Source of the DNA: an uncultured Planktomarina sp.
Lineage (GTDB): Bacteria > Pseudomonadota > Alphaproteobacteria > Rhodobacterales > Rhodobacteraceae
Length of the DNA: 64,000 nt
NCBI GenBank assembly: GCA_905182425.1
Contig: CAJJBP010000006.1
Coordinates: 1-64,000 of the forward strand
Reading direction: 5' to 3'
Shown here: one piece after another, positions 19,680-27,201 of the stretch
Numbering within the stretch: the first letter of the stretch is position 1
Layout: every line of letters starts with the position of its first letter
Position numbers and translations under genes: made by a program
Notes under the pieces: model-generated
Told to the model about the DNA's origin: nothing
What the model saw: the letters and a program-made list of their open reading frames with translations, nothing else
The model's database searches: none

Positions 19680-20117
19680 TGTATTATCATTGGTTAGGTC
19701 GTCTCAGGATTATAGATTTTTTTGCTTATATCTTATATTATTATAGTCATATTGGTATTAAAATAAAAGTTTTTTTGCGATAGTATAGACCTAACAGTTG
19801 ATAGGCTTCCAGCACAGCCAAAGCACTTTTCCAAACGTTTGAGTGTATTTCCAACCTTACGTATGTCCCTATGGTATCCAAGCTGCATGAATAGCCCACA
19901 CCGGAAAAGCAGATAAGCTATTGAAGCGGCGCAAGCCTTCTTTCATGGTGCCCAGCTGATGAAGATAGAACAACTATTACATCTGAGTATGGTAAAACGG
20001 GATGGCGCAACGGGTTCACTTGTCACAATTTACTGTTTCAAGGATACCCAGAGTATGTGGAACAGGCTTAGGTAAAGCTAAAGCGTTGGGATCGCTAATA
20101 ATGTGGCGCAGAACATC
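19680..20117. other. Island intergenic region
   Basis: About 440 bp without an accepted gene. A plus-strand open frame ending at TAG 20069-20071 reads like a short coding remnant (GWRNGFTCHNLLFQGYPEY) but has no start or family. A TGTCACAA box, like those in the 155-bp repeats, occurs at 20021-20028. Confidence 0.35.
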
Positions 20118-20480
20118 ATGAAACAAAAACTTACGCCGTATTTTACTGTCTGCAATGCGGATAAATTTATAAATTTTGCAATTTGTGTATTTGAAGCAAA
20201 ATTGCTCAAAGACGACCGAAATTCCAACGACCGAGTTCAACATGCTCGACTGCTAATAGAGGATAATGTCCTAATGCTGGATGAAGCATTTGAAATTTAC
20301 AAACCAAATATATCGCAAGTACATTTAAATGTGAATGATATTGAAAAGACATATAATCTTGCAATTAAAAACGGGGCCACAAGTTTAATGAAACCGATGT
20401 TACGTCCGCATGGACGTAGAATGGCTGGTTTTGGAGATACGTGCGGTAACATATGGTGGATAGCAGAAACAGTTATATGA
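20118..20480 (+). CDS. VOC-family (glyoxalase/PhnB-like) protein
   Basis: About 120 residues in the vicinal-oxygen-chelate fold, PhnB/Glo-EDI-like (opening LTPYFTVCNADKFINF; closing block FGDTCGNIWWIAET). These proteins act as metal-dependent lyases, dioxygenases or resistance binders. The substrate here is unknown. The usual metal-ligand His of the first strand is not obvious, so catalysis is uncertain. ATG 20118 is chosen over an upstream GTG at 20103. A hairpin terminator lies 154 bp downstream. Confidence 0.65.
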   Translation: MKQKLTPYFTVCNADKFINFAICVFEAKLLKDDRNSNDRVQHARLLIEDNVLMLDEAFEIYKPNISQVHLNVNDIEKTYNLAIKNGATSLMKPMLRPHGRRMAGFGDTCGNIWWIAETVI

Positions 20481-20633
20481 AAAATACTTCTCGATAATTT
20501 ATATATTACATGTAGTTACACCAATTCACAAAAAGCAGATTGTAGACTTTTCACAGCAATTTCAAATGCTACGCTGTAGCGTTGGCATGGAAAGTGCACA
20601 GACCTAATATCATGTTTATGACTCCCTCCACTT

Positions 20634-20670
20634 GGTTAGCCCCAGAATATGGGCTGACCATTTTTTATTT
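20634..20670 (+). terminator. Hairpin terminator in the island
   Basis: GGTTAGCCC (20634-20642) pairs with GGGCTGACC (20651-20659) with one mismatch, followed by ATTTTTTATTT. Orientation suits the VOC gene on the plus strand. Confidence 0.65.
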
Positions 20671-20704
20671 AGTTTACACTGCCTCACTAATTTAGCTTTA
20701 CTAC

Positions 20705-20860
20705 CTAGCTACAACCAAACAAGCATGAGCGGTCAATCAAAGGTTTTAACTGAAAAACCATTATTACGTATATGAAGAACACACTTACAAGAATGACACC
20801 TGCTATTCTGAGCTTCTGTTCTAGTGGTGAAGCTAAAAACTCTTTAAACTTTTTCATCAT
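20705..20860 (-). CDS. Small membrane protein C, paralogue of the protein at 21099-21269
   Basis: 51 residues from a double ATG at 20860/20857 to TAG. A basic N-terminus (MKKFKEFLASPLEQKLRI) precedes one membrane helix (about residues 19-37) and a short tail with two cysteines (SCLFGC). It shares the pattern KFKxFxAxPLExKLxI...IYVI with the 56-residue protein two genes upstream, so the two arose by duplication. A GAAAGAG ribosome site lies upstream. N-in/C-out topology is likely from the positive N-terminus. Function is unknown. Confidence 0.6.
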   Translation of the reverse strand: MMKKFKEFLASPLEQKLRIAGVILVSVFFIYVIMVFQLKPLIDRSCLFGCS

Positions 20861-20926
20861 AATAATTGCTCTTTCAGTCTCAACTATGGCTATCTACTTA
20901 ATGTGTGCTTTAAACCGCCAGAACTA

Positions 20927-21067
20927 CTACTCTTGTCTAGTGACGATGTAACTACAATCTATTGGATTTGTATCAGTCTGTAGGCATAAAAACTCTTGTA
21001 ACTCAGGCTTTGTGCATCCTGCAATAGAAAGAGTTGCCAGTAATACGCTAAAGTTAAAGTAGTTCAT
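20927..21067 (-). CDS. Small lipoprotein, 46 residues
   Basis: ATG 21067 to TAG, with a GAGAG ribosome site upstream. The N-terminus is a short signal peptide ending in the lipobox SIAGC, so the mature protein would start at the acylated Cys (residue 18). The mature part has only about 29 residues, with two more cysteines. It lies between the two paralogous membrane proteins on the same strand with gaps of 31 and 66 bp. The set resembles phage lysis (spanin-like) or entry-exclusion modules in size and type, but no homology was recognised. Confidence 0.55.
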   Translation of the reverse strand: MNYFNFSVLLATLSIAGCTKPELQEFLCLQTDTNPIDCSYIVTRQE

Positions 21068-21098
21068 ACTAGCTCTCGTATATAATTGAAACTAAAGA

Positions 21099-21269
21099 CT
21101 AACAGCTTGGCTTATACTCAGCACTACGTCCTATGCATGTATCTGGAAAGGCTGTCTGATGAAGAAGCACTATAACGTAAATCAACACGATGATTGCCAG
21201 CATGTAGGCTACTATCTTGAGCTTGTATTCTAGGGGTGTCGCGAAAAAGGCTTTAAACTTATTTATCAT
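21099..21269 (-). CDS. Small membrane protein A, 56 residues
   Basis: ATG 21269 to TAG. A basic amphipathic N-terminus (MINKFKAFFATPLEYKLKI) is followed by one membrane helix (about 19-36) and a periplasmic-type tail with two cysteines, the last at the C-terminus. It aligns well with the 51-residue protein at 20705-20860. The ribosome site is weak. First of three small same-strand genes. A 68-codon hydrophobic frame on the opposite strand from 21269 is less convincing. Confidence 0.55.
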   Translation of the reverse strand: MINKFKAFFATPLEYKLKIVAYMLAIIVLIYVIVLLHQTAFPDTCIGRSAEYKPSC

Positions 21270-21432
21270 TGGTTAATCCAAGGGTGTTTCATTCTATTTA
21301 CGATATCATATTTCTTTTGAACACTGATATCTTGGTCGTAAGTTCTATTACGTTCAGTTTGTGTTGCTTCTATATTATTGTGATCTTTCTAGGGGATGGT
21401 AGAAGCGGAAACTTTTATTTCTGGAAAGCAAT

Positions 21433-22316
21433 TTATTGTGTTTTTGTTTTTCTACCAATCGTTTTTTCTCGGTGAAAGGTATAAATGCCTGTACTGACTA
21501 TAATCAGGGTCCCAACTAAAGTCGGTTGGTCAGGCCAATCGCCAAACAACAAAATACCCAACCCAATCGCTCCAAGCATAGAGGTATACCGAAAAGGAGA
21601 AACGAAGCCGATCTCGCCAATTCGCATAGCCATGACACTCAATAAAGTAGCGATCGAAACGGCAACAGCCGCACCAAGAATGAGCAACCAAGACAGTCGC
21701 TAACAGTATCCAACTCTGAGCCAATCATCATAATTCCAGCAAACAAGGCACTGCCAACAGCCGTCGATAGAACCACGGTGATGGTCGGTACTTCACTTGT
21801 TAGTTTACGAGTAGAAATTTCTCTTACAGTAATAAAAATCACCGCCATTAAAGCTGAAAGTGAATAAATATTAAAACCTTCAAGACCGGGCCGGACAACA
21901 ATTAGAACACCAACAAAGCCGACAAGTATGGCAGTCCAGCGTCGCCACCCAACAGGTTCTGAAAGAAAAAGTGCCGCAGCCATCGTTATAGCAAGCGGTA
22001 AAGCCTGTAAAATTGCGGTGACATTGGCTAACGGCATATGCTTGAGGGCTGTCAGGAAAGCGATTGTTGTAAAAATCTCAGCAACCACACGCAACAATAT
22101 AAGACGCTTGTCCTGTTTTGAAAGATTGCTTATCGCCACTTTGGTGATCCACACCATGACCAAAACTGGTGGAACAGTAATGATACTTCGTAAAAATATT
22201 GCCTGAAATAAAGCGATCTCAGAAAATAGAAGTTTCATAAAAGCATCATTGATAACATACGCAGATACACAGCCCGTCATCAGAGCGGCGCCTTTCATAT
22301 TGTTGTTAAGGCGCAT
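21433..22316 (-). pseudogene. EamA/DMT-family transporter, frameshifted
   Basis: Two frames together make a normal ten-helix drug/metabolite exporter. The first (from ATG 22316, with a GGAG ribosome site 6 bp upstream) carries helices 1-7. The second (ending at 21433) starts at LLILGAAVAVSIATLLS and carries helices 8-10. The frame changes near 21690-21705 by one base missing or two added. Typical conserved elements are LPLAITMAAALFLSEPVGW and the C-terminal GTLIIVSTGIY. The gene lies at the right edge of the island's left part, next to the 155-bp repeat. Substrate unknown. Confidence 0.8.
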
Positions 22317-22380
22317 CAATAACTCCAAATTCTTTTAGCTTCCCAAGTCATTCAGTTCGATTTCAGCCTAATCCACGAAA

Positions 22381-22535
22381 GGTTTGCGCGTTTCGTCACA
22401 AGCTTGTCACAACCTGTCAGAGTAAATTAGCGCAAACCGTCACCTGACTGTAATTTTACTACGTAGCACAATATCGGTGAAACAGCTTGTGTGCATTGAA
22501 TTTTATGGAGGGGTTCGTTGGTGGCGGTACAGGGA
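22381..22535. repeat. 155-bp direct repeat, copy 1 (att-like, contains tRNA-Met 3' end)
   Basis: Same length and register as the copy at 25489-25643. The last 43 bp or so are identical and include the outermost 3' bases of the tRNA-Met gene plus its CCA. The left part is a structured block: GGTTTGCGC (22381-22389) and its inverted partner GCGCAAACC (22430-22438) enclose boxes CGTCACAA (22394), TGTCACAA (22405) and TGTCAGAG (22415). Confidence 0.85.
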
Positions 22536-23321
22536 GCGTCCTTATGCTAAATTAACTTATTGATTTAAAAATATTAATTAATATGGTAGATTCTGCTTTA
22601 AGCCTTTTGGTAGACCCCAGTTTAATAAATCTATTGAACTTGCTAGTTAAGGTTCGGGCGGTTGAACTTCAAGCAAAAGCGAGGCTTTTTGGGTATAATT
22701 TTTATGCCGCCAACAACTTCCAAACATCTGCTTTTAATACTTTATTATAGTTTAAGAGACACATAATGTTGTATTTAATTCCAGGTTTTACGCTACTGAA
22801 CAAAACATATAGTAAATTATGTCCCCGTATAAATAAATACTCACAAAAGGCTCACCCTAATAAGGTCTTTTTTTGTAGAATATTGATAGTACTATATTAG
22901 TACTTTTATAAGACTTTATACATTCAAGTCCTTAATATTAATTAATTTATATGAAAAACTATGTTATAAAGGTTAGATAACGCCTTACTGGCTAACACCC
23001 GAGTAGACTAAACTGACCTAGAAACGTTAAAAGCCAAGTTTGATAAGTATAAGGCTGGGTCGCACAAAGTTAAGCATTAGCATATATTTAGTGCTTAGTT
23101 TGCCCTAATTGAGTGATTGCACATATCAGCTAAAGATGAGTAAAACCTATTGTTGCTCAACTAGCCCGTGAGGCGGCGCTCAGAGCCTCTACAAGCAGTC
23201 TGTAGAGCTTTTCACTCCTTTTACCGCTCCTCCCCCCCCCCTCGAACTAAACGCTATGCCTCATCAGGGGTCTCTAGGGAGTCTCTCAGGAGATACCTCC
23301 AACCCAAAAGGAAAACATAAA
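22536..23321. other. Non-coding stretch in the repeat-bounded segment
   Basis: About 790 bp without an acceptable gene. Two AGTACT sites at 22888 and 22899 flank a short AT core. A run of ten C lies at 23232-23241, odd in such AT-rich sequence. Near 23187-23213 there is a hairpin listed separately. Confidence 0.4.
23187..23213 (+). terminator. Weak hairpin, possible terminator
   Basis: CTCTACA (23187-23193) pairs with TGTAGAG (23201-23207) around a 7-nt loop, followed by CTTTT. No clear gene ends immediately upstream, so the role is uncertain. Confidence 0.3.
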
Positions 23322-23448
23322 ATGAATGCCTCAATTATGCAGAAAACAGAACCGACAAACGATTTACTTTCTCAGATGAAAGTGCTCCAGCAGCGCTAGA
23401 ATTCAAACGGCTAACGAGATCTCTAAGCTTATTTATGAATTTGGGTAA
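23322..23448 (+). pseudogene. Small frameshifted gene of about 41 residues
   Basis: ATG 23322 follows a good ribosome site (AAAGGA). The frame gives MNASIMQKTEPTNDLLSQMK and then stops at TAG 23397 after 25 codons. Skipping one C in CCAGCAGC continues as SARIQTANEISKLIYEFG to TAA 23446. The combined product would be a short, soluble, helical protein. No family recognised. The reading is supported only by the ribosome site and protein-like composition. Confidence 0.35.
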
Positions 23449-23466
23449 CTCCTAACTTTCTGATTT

Positions 23467-23760
23467 CTATAAACCTTCCAAAATTACTAATGTTGATTCC
23501 GCATTTTCCAATCTAATTCTTTTCACGTCAGCATAATCTTCACTGTTGTGGAATGCCCTAGCATTTTCTATCGATGGAAATTCCACTAATACTAGTCGCG
23601 TTGGTGACCATAAGTCACTTTGAACGACGTCCATTTCACCGCCCCGTGTGAGATACTTTCCACCAAATTGTTCTGCGATAGGTTTAGCTTTGCTTTTATA
23701 TATCTCATAATTCTCATTATTTGAAATTTTTGTATCAACTAAAACATATGCCTTTGACAT
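23467..23760 (-). CDS. DUF1330 family protein
   Basis: 97 residues in a dimeric alpha-beta-barrel fold (opening MSKAYVLVDTKI; RGGEMDVVQSD; LVLVEFPSIENARAFHNSEDY). These features are typical of DUF1330, small proteins often found beside catabolic enzymes. No catalytic role is established. It diverges from the enolase-superfamily gene across 129 bp, so the two may share control and function in one pathway. It lies inside the repeat-bounded segment. Confidence 0.8.
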   Translation of the reverse strand: MSKAYVLVDTKISNNENYEIYKSKAKPIAEQFGGKYLTRGGEMDVVQSDLWSPTRLVLVEFPSIENARAFHNSEDYADVKRIRLENAESTLVILEGL

Positions 23761-23889
23761 AATCTCTCCTATCTATTTTTTAATTCTTTGTTGAAGGCAG
23801 TGAACAATAGTGAGATGCCACTGGATTGAATATAAAACCTCGACTAGTATTTTATAAACTATAATAAAAAAGAAAGATTAGTTAACCTA

Positions 23890-25066
23890 ATGAGCCAAAT
23901 TGTAAAAGTAGAAGTTCATGAATTCTCTCATAATGTAAAAAATTTGGGTTTGTTAACCAATGCAAAAACGATTGGTGCAGTTGGTTATTCCAAAGGAGAA
24001 GAGACCGAAGTTGAAAAATATGCATTAGTGATTACTACGGCTGATGGTGTCAGAGGTGAGTATGTGACTCACTGGGGTGGAAATTCAGCGGCCTGCGCTC
24101 AAACAAAGATGTTAGCTCCAAAGCTCCTGGAGTATCGGGCAGAGCAACGCGAACTCATTTTTGATGACTTTAAACGGGAGTTGAGGCAGTTTGATCATAT
24201 GGGGCATGGACCACTTGATATAGCTCTTTGGGACTGGGCAGGAAAGAAAGTTAAACTGTTCAATTAGTCTCTTGCTGGGAAGTTACCGAAATAAGTTACC
24301 GGCTTATGCAAGTACGTATCATGGGGATAGAAATGGAGGCTTAGATTCAAAAGAAGCTTTTTCATCCTTTGCTGAGGAGTGTTACGACTTAGGATACAGG
24401 GCATTTAAAATTCACGGTTGGCATGAAGGCAACGCTAAAGAAGAGGCAGAAAACCTTCTTCATGTCGCAAAAACTGTTGGTGACAAAATGACTCTTATGA
24501 TCGACCCGGCCTGTCAGCTGAGAACATTTGCGGATGCACTATATGTCGGTCATGCATGCGACGATGCTGGTTATTTTTGGCTCGAAGACCCTTATCGTGA
24601 TAGTGGAGTATCTTCGTTTGCTCATAAGAGACTGAGGGAAAGTATTAAGACACCAATTCTCCAAACAGAACATGTACGCGGGATTGAACCTAAGGCAGAC
24701 TTTTTGATAGCTGGTGGAACTGACTTTCTTCGGTCTGACCCTGAGTACGATATGGGGATAACGGGAGCTATGAAAATAGCACATTTAGGAGAATCCTTTG
24801 GAATCGATGTGGAGGTTCATGCTTGTGGGCCAGCTCATCGGCATGTCATGGGAGCAATGAGAAATTCAAATTTTTATGAAGTGGCTTTAGTTGGGCCTGA
24901 CTCCCCAAATACGATGGCTCCAGTTTATGAGTGTGGATACACCGATATGATCGATTGTGTTGACAAAGATGGCTATGTCAAAGTTCCAGAAGGACCTGGG
25001 CTTGGAGTGATTTATGATTGGAACTTTATAAAGGCTAATACAAAAGCTTTAACAGTGTATGAATAA
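23890..25066 (+). pseudogene. Mandelate racemase/muconate lactonizing-type enolase-superfamily enzyme, frameshifted
   Basis: The first frame (23890-24267) is the N-terminal capping domain and ends in ALWDWAGKK. Removing one base in the GAAAGAAAG stretch (24242-24250) leads straight into the barrel domain (LNCSISLLLGSYRNKL). Barrel residues seen: the KxH strand FKIHGWH, metal ligands in LMIDPAC, WLEDPYRD and LQTEHVRG, and a late His region VEVHACGPAHRH. The first catalytic strand reads Lys-x-His rather than Lys-x-Lys. This family abstracts an alpha-proton from a carboxylate; the substrate is unknown, probably a sugar acid. In the island next to DUF1330. Confidence 0.85.
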
Positions 25067-25488
25067 ATTCTAATAACCTTAAGAATCCTTCCCAAAGGGA
25101 TCGTCAATTGAGTGGGCTGACTGGAACATTCAATGGTATGATACTTTCACGCTCTGTTGGTGACGCTAGTCCCATTTTGTGGGCTTCTTGCAAATTTGCT
25201 AGATACCAAACCAAATGTATTTTTGCATCTTGGGGGAAAGCGTCGAGGGGTAAAGCCGTGGATTTAGCAAAACTAAATATTTACCTTGGATACCCACCTG
25301 CAAAACGGGCCAACCCAATTCGTTCCAGAATGAATTTAAGTGTCCTGCTCAGGATCATAGATACAGCTCTAGTTTAGATATTAGATTATATGAGGTGTAA
25401 TGGAAAACGCCGACAGCCAAGCGCAGCGCCAAGTCAATCGGTTAGCACAGCACCTAAATCCAGATCGGTACTGTAGTGATTAAGAGGG
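25067..25488. other. Intergenic region before the second 155-bp repeat
   Basis: About 420 bp. An 89-codon plus-strand frame (25108-25377) has no recognisable domain or ribosome site and was not accepted. Nothing else is identifiable. Confidence 0.35.
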
Positions 25489-25643
25489 GGTTTGCGCGTT
25501 CTGTCACAATCCTGTCACAACCTGTCACAGTAGAGTAGCGCAAACCTCCTCTTGACTACAATTCTACTAAGTAGCACGATATCGCTGTAAGCGCTTGTTT
25601 GCATTGAATTTTATGGAGGGGTTCGTTGGTGGCGGTACAGGGA
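25489..25643. repeat. 155-bp direct repeat, copy 2 (overlaps tRNA-Met 3' end)
   Basis: Matches 22381-22535. GGTTTGCGC (25489-25497) and GCGCAAACC (25538-25546) enclose three TGTCACA boxes at 25502, 25513 and 25523, spaced 11 and 10 bp (one helical turn). The right end runs into the acceptor stem and T-arm start of tRNA-Met. Confidence 0.88.
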
Positions 25644-25703
25644 TTTGAACCCCGGACACGCGGATTATGATTCCGCTGCTCTAACCAACTGAGCTATACC
25701 GCC
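25627..25703 (-). tRNA. tRNA-Met (CAT anticodon)
   Basis: On the minus strand a full cloverleaf is visible: acceptor GGCGGTA/TACCGCC, D-arm with AGCTCAGTTGGTTAGAGC, anticodon stem GCGGA/TCCGC with loop ATCATAA (anticodon CAT), and T-loop GGTTCAAATCC. CCA is encoded at 25629-25627. It reads as elongator tRNA-Met; a lysidine-modified tRNA-Ile2 cannot be fully excluded from sequence alone. Its 3' end is the integration target of the adjacent island. Confidence 0.95.
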
Positions 25704-25791
25704 TCTGCCCGCGGGAAATAGGCAAACCTTGGACCCTCGTCAAGCATGAATATCACTTGTAAAATTGTAATTTTTCCATCTATTTCTATCC

Positions 25792-27201
25792 ATGGATATT
25801 ATAGATCGAATTCGCGCCGATTTGGGCGACAAATATGTTGTAACTGGCAACGATGCTGGACCATGGAAACAGGACTGGACAAAGGCCTATCACTGGGAAC
25901 CTTTAGCAGTGGTGAGGCCAAAAAATACAGAACAAGTTCAGATGGTTGCGCGCGCTTGCTCTTCGGCTGGCGTAGCGATGGTGCCTGTGGGCGGCAACAC
26001 TGGTTTGACGGGTGCTACTAAGGCGCACAATGCTATTATGATCAGTTTAGACAGAATGAACACAATCCGAGAAATAAAACCCAATGCCCAAGTTGCGATT
26101 GTTGAAAGCGGCGCTATCCTCGATTCCATTCACCAAGCAGTGAACGCATATGATTTGGTGTTTCCCCTAGTCTTCGGCGCGCGTGGATCTGCAATGATTG
26201 GAGGAAGTTTGTCCACTAATGCTGGCGGATCCAATGTTTTGCGTTACGGAAATACTCGAGACCTCTGCCTTGGGCTTGAAGTTGTTCTAGCAGATGGCAG
26301 AGTGATGAACCTCATGTCTGAACTTCGCAAAGACAATACAGGCCTTAATCTTAAACATCTTTTTATCGGTTCAGAGGGCACCTTGGGCATAATAACGGCT
26401 GCAGTTCTGCGGCTATATCGCAAACCATTGGCATATGCGACGGCAATGGTTGGACTTAGGACGCTGCAAGATAGCTTACCACTTCTAAACCGCCTGCAGA
26501 ATGAAACAGGTGGTTGTGTTGAAGCTTTCGAATTCATGCCTCGCAGGTACATCGAACGGCATATTTCTAAAATTGAAGGTGCAACCGAGCCCTTGGACAA
26601 TCCGCATGAAGTCAACATTCTTGTCGAAATTGGTACGACACGGGAATCAGACCTAGAACAAGACGGAACTGGAACCTCTAAGTTGCAAGGTATTCTTGAA
26701 GAGGCTTTAATGGAAATGATTGAAGCCGATACCGCGCAAGACGCCGTAATAGCGCTCAACGAGGCACAAAGGCGCGTGATGTGGGAGCGCCGCGAAGCAG
26801 CTGCTGAGATATCTATTGGGCAAGAGGGCGCTATAGATACTGACGTATCAGTACCGTTAGATGATGTTCCCAAGTTTTTGCATATGGTCTCTGAGAGAGT
26901 GCAAAAAATAGATCCAAAAGGAAATGAATTCTTTATTTCGCACCTTGGTGATGGAAATCTTCACTACACATTTCATCCCTCAGACCATAGTGGTGTTTTC
27001 AAAGAGCCAATCACAGAAGCTATTGAGGATGTGGTTTTAGCATTGAACGGTAGCTTTTCCGCAGAGCATGGCATTGGATTGTCCAAGCGCAATTCAATGG
27101 CTCGGCGCAAAGATCCTGTCGCGCTAGAAATGATGCGCTCGATCAAGACAGCCCTTGACCCAACAAATTTAATGAATCCTGGAAAAGTCTACCCAGATTA
27201 A
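25792..27201 (+). CDS. FAD-binding oxidoreductase (GlcD / D-2-hydroxyglutarate dehydrogenase-like)
   Basis: 469 residues, vanillyl-alcohol-oxidase fold. The FAD-binding loop PVGGNTGLTGA and SLSTNAGG block lie in the N-terminal half. The C-terminal domain has the ligand-binding HLGDGNLHYTFH and EHGIGLSKR motifs. Relatives oxidise D-2-hydroxy acids such as D-lactate, glycolate or D-2-hydroxyglutarate, passing electrons to the respiratory chain. The exact substrate is not fixed by sequence. The stop overlaps the convergent hemC stop by 4 bp. First conserved gene right of the island. Confidence 0.88.
   Translation: MDIIDRIRADLGDKYVVTGNDAGPWKQDWTKAYHWEPLAVVRPKNTEQVQMVARACSSAGVAMVPVGGNTGLTGATKAHNAIMISLDRMNTIREIKPNAQVAIVESGAILDSIHQAVNAYDLVFPLVFGARGSAMIGGSLSTNAGGSNVLRYGNTRDLCLGLEVVLADGRVMNLMSELRKDNTGLNLKHLFIGSEGTLGIITAAVLRLYRKPLAYATAMVGLRTLQDSLPLLNRLQNETGGCVEAFEFMPRRYIERHISKIEGATEPLDNPHEVNILVEIGTTRESDLEQDGTGTSKLQGILEEALMEMIEADTAQDAVIALNEAQRRVMWERREAAAEISIGQEGAIDTDVSVPLDDVPKFLHMVSERVQKIDPKGNEFFISHLGDGNLHYTFHPSDHSGVFKEPITEAIEDVVLALNGSFSAEHGIGLSKRNSMARRKDPVALEMMRSIKTALDPTNLMNPGKVYPD

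Larger units (their letters stand above)
16072..22340. mobile_element. Left part of the AT-rich accessory island
   Basis: Between the DsbA-like gene and the 155-bp repeat at 22.4 kb the sequence becomes markedly AT-rich. It carries a phage/plasmid-type helicase, several genes shorter than 60 codons, long gaps and a frameshifted exporter, with no housekeeping gene. No integrase gene was found. The left boundary is placed at the end of the helicase gene; I found no att-like copy of the repeat there, so this boundary is approximate. Confidence 0.55.
22381..25643. mobile_element. Repeat-bounded 3.1-kb segment at the tRNA-Met 3' end
   Basis: The segment between the two 155-bp repeats lies directly against the 3' end of tRNA-Met, the classic target of tyrosine-recombinase elements. 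It contains a small frameshifted gene, DUF1330 and a broken enolase-superfamily gene, but no integrase. Repeats longer than a normal att core suggest two related elements inserted one after the other at the same tRNA, followed by decay. Confidence 0.6.

Noticed and set aside
19930..20071. Plus-strand coding-like remnant ending at TAG 20069
   Set aside because: No start codon, no family, and only about 47 codons; kept only as a note under the intergenic entry.
21269..21475. 68-codon hydrophobic plus-strand frame opposite the small membrane protein A gene start
   Set aside because: TTG start without a ribosome site; the opposite-strand gene has a clear paralogue, so this is less likely.
25108..25377. 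89-codon plus-strand frame before the second repeat
   Set aside because: No ribosome site, no domain, unusual composition; probably chance.
16072..25703. CRISPR array or defence system in the island
   Set aside because: No regularly spaced repeats, cas-like genes or toxin-antitoxin pairs were recognised.
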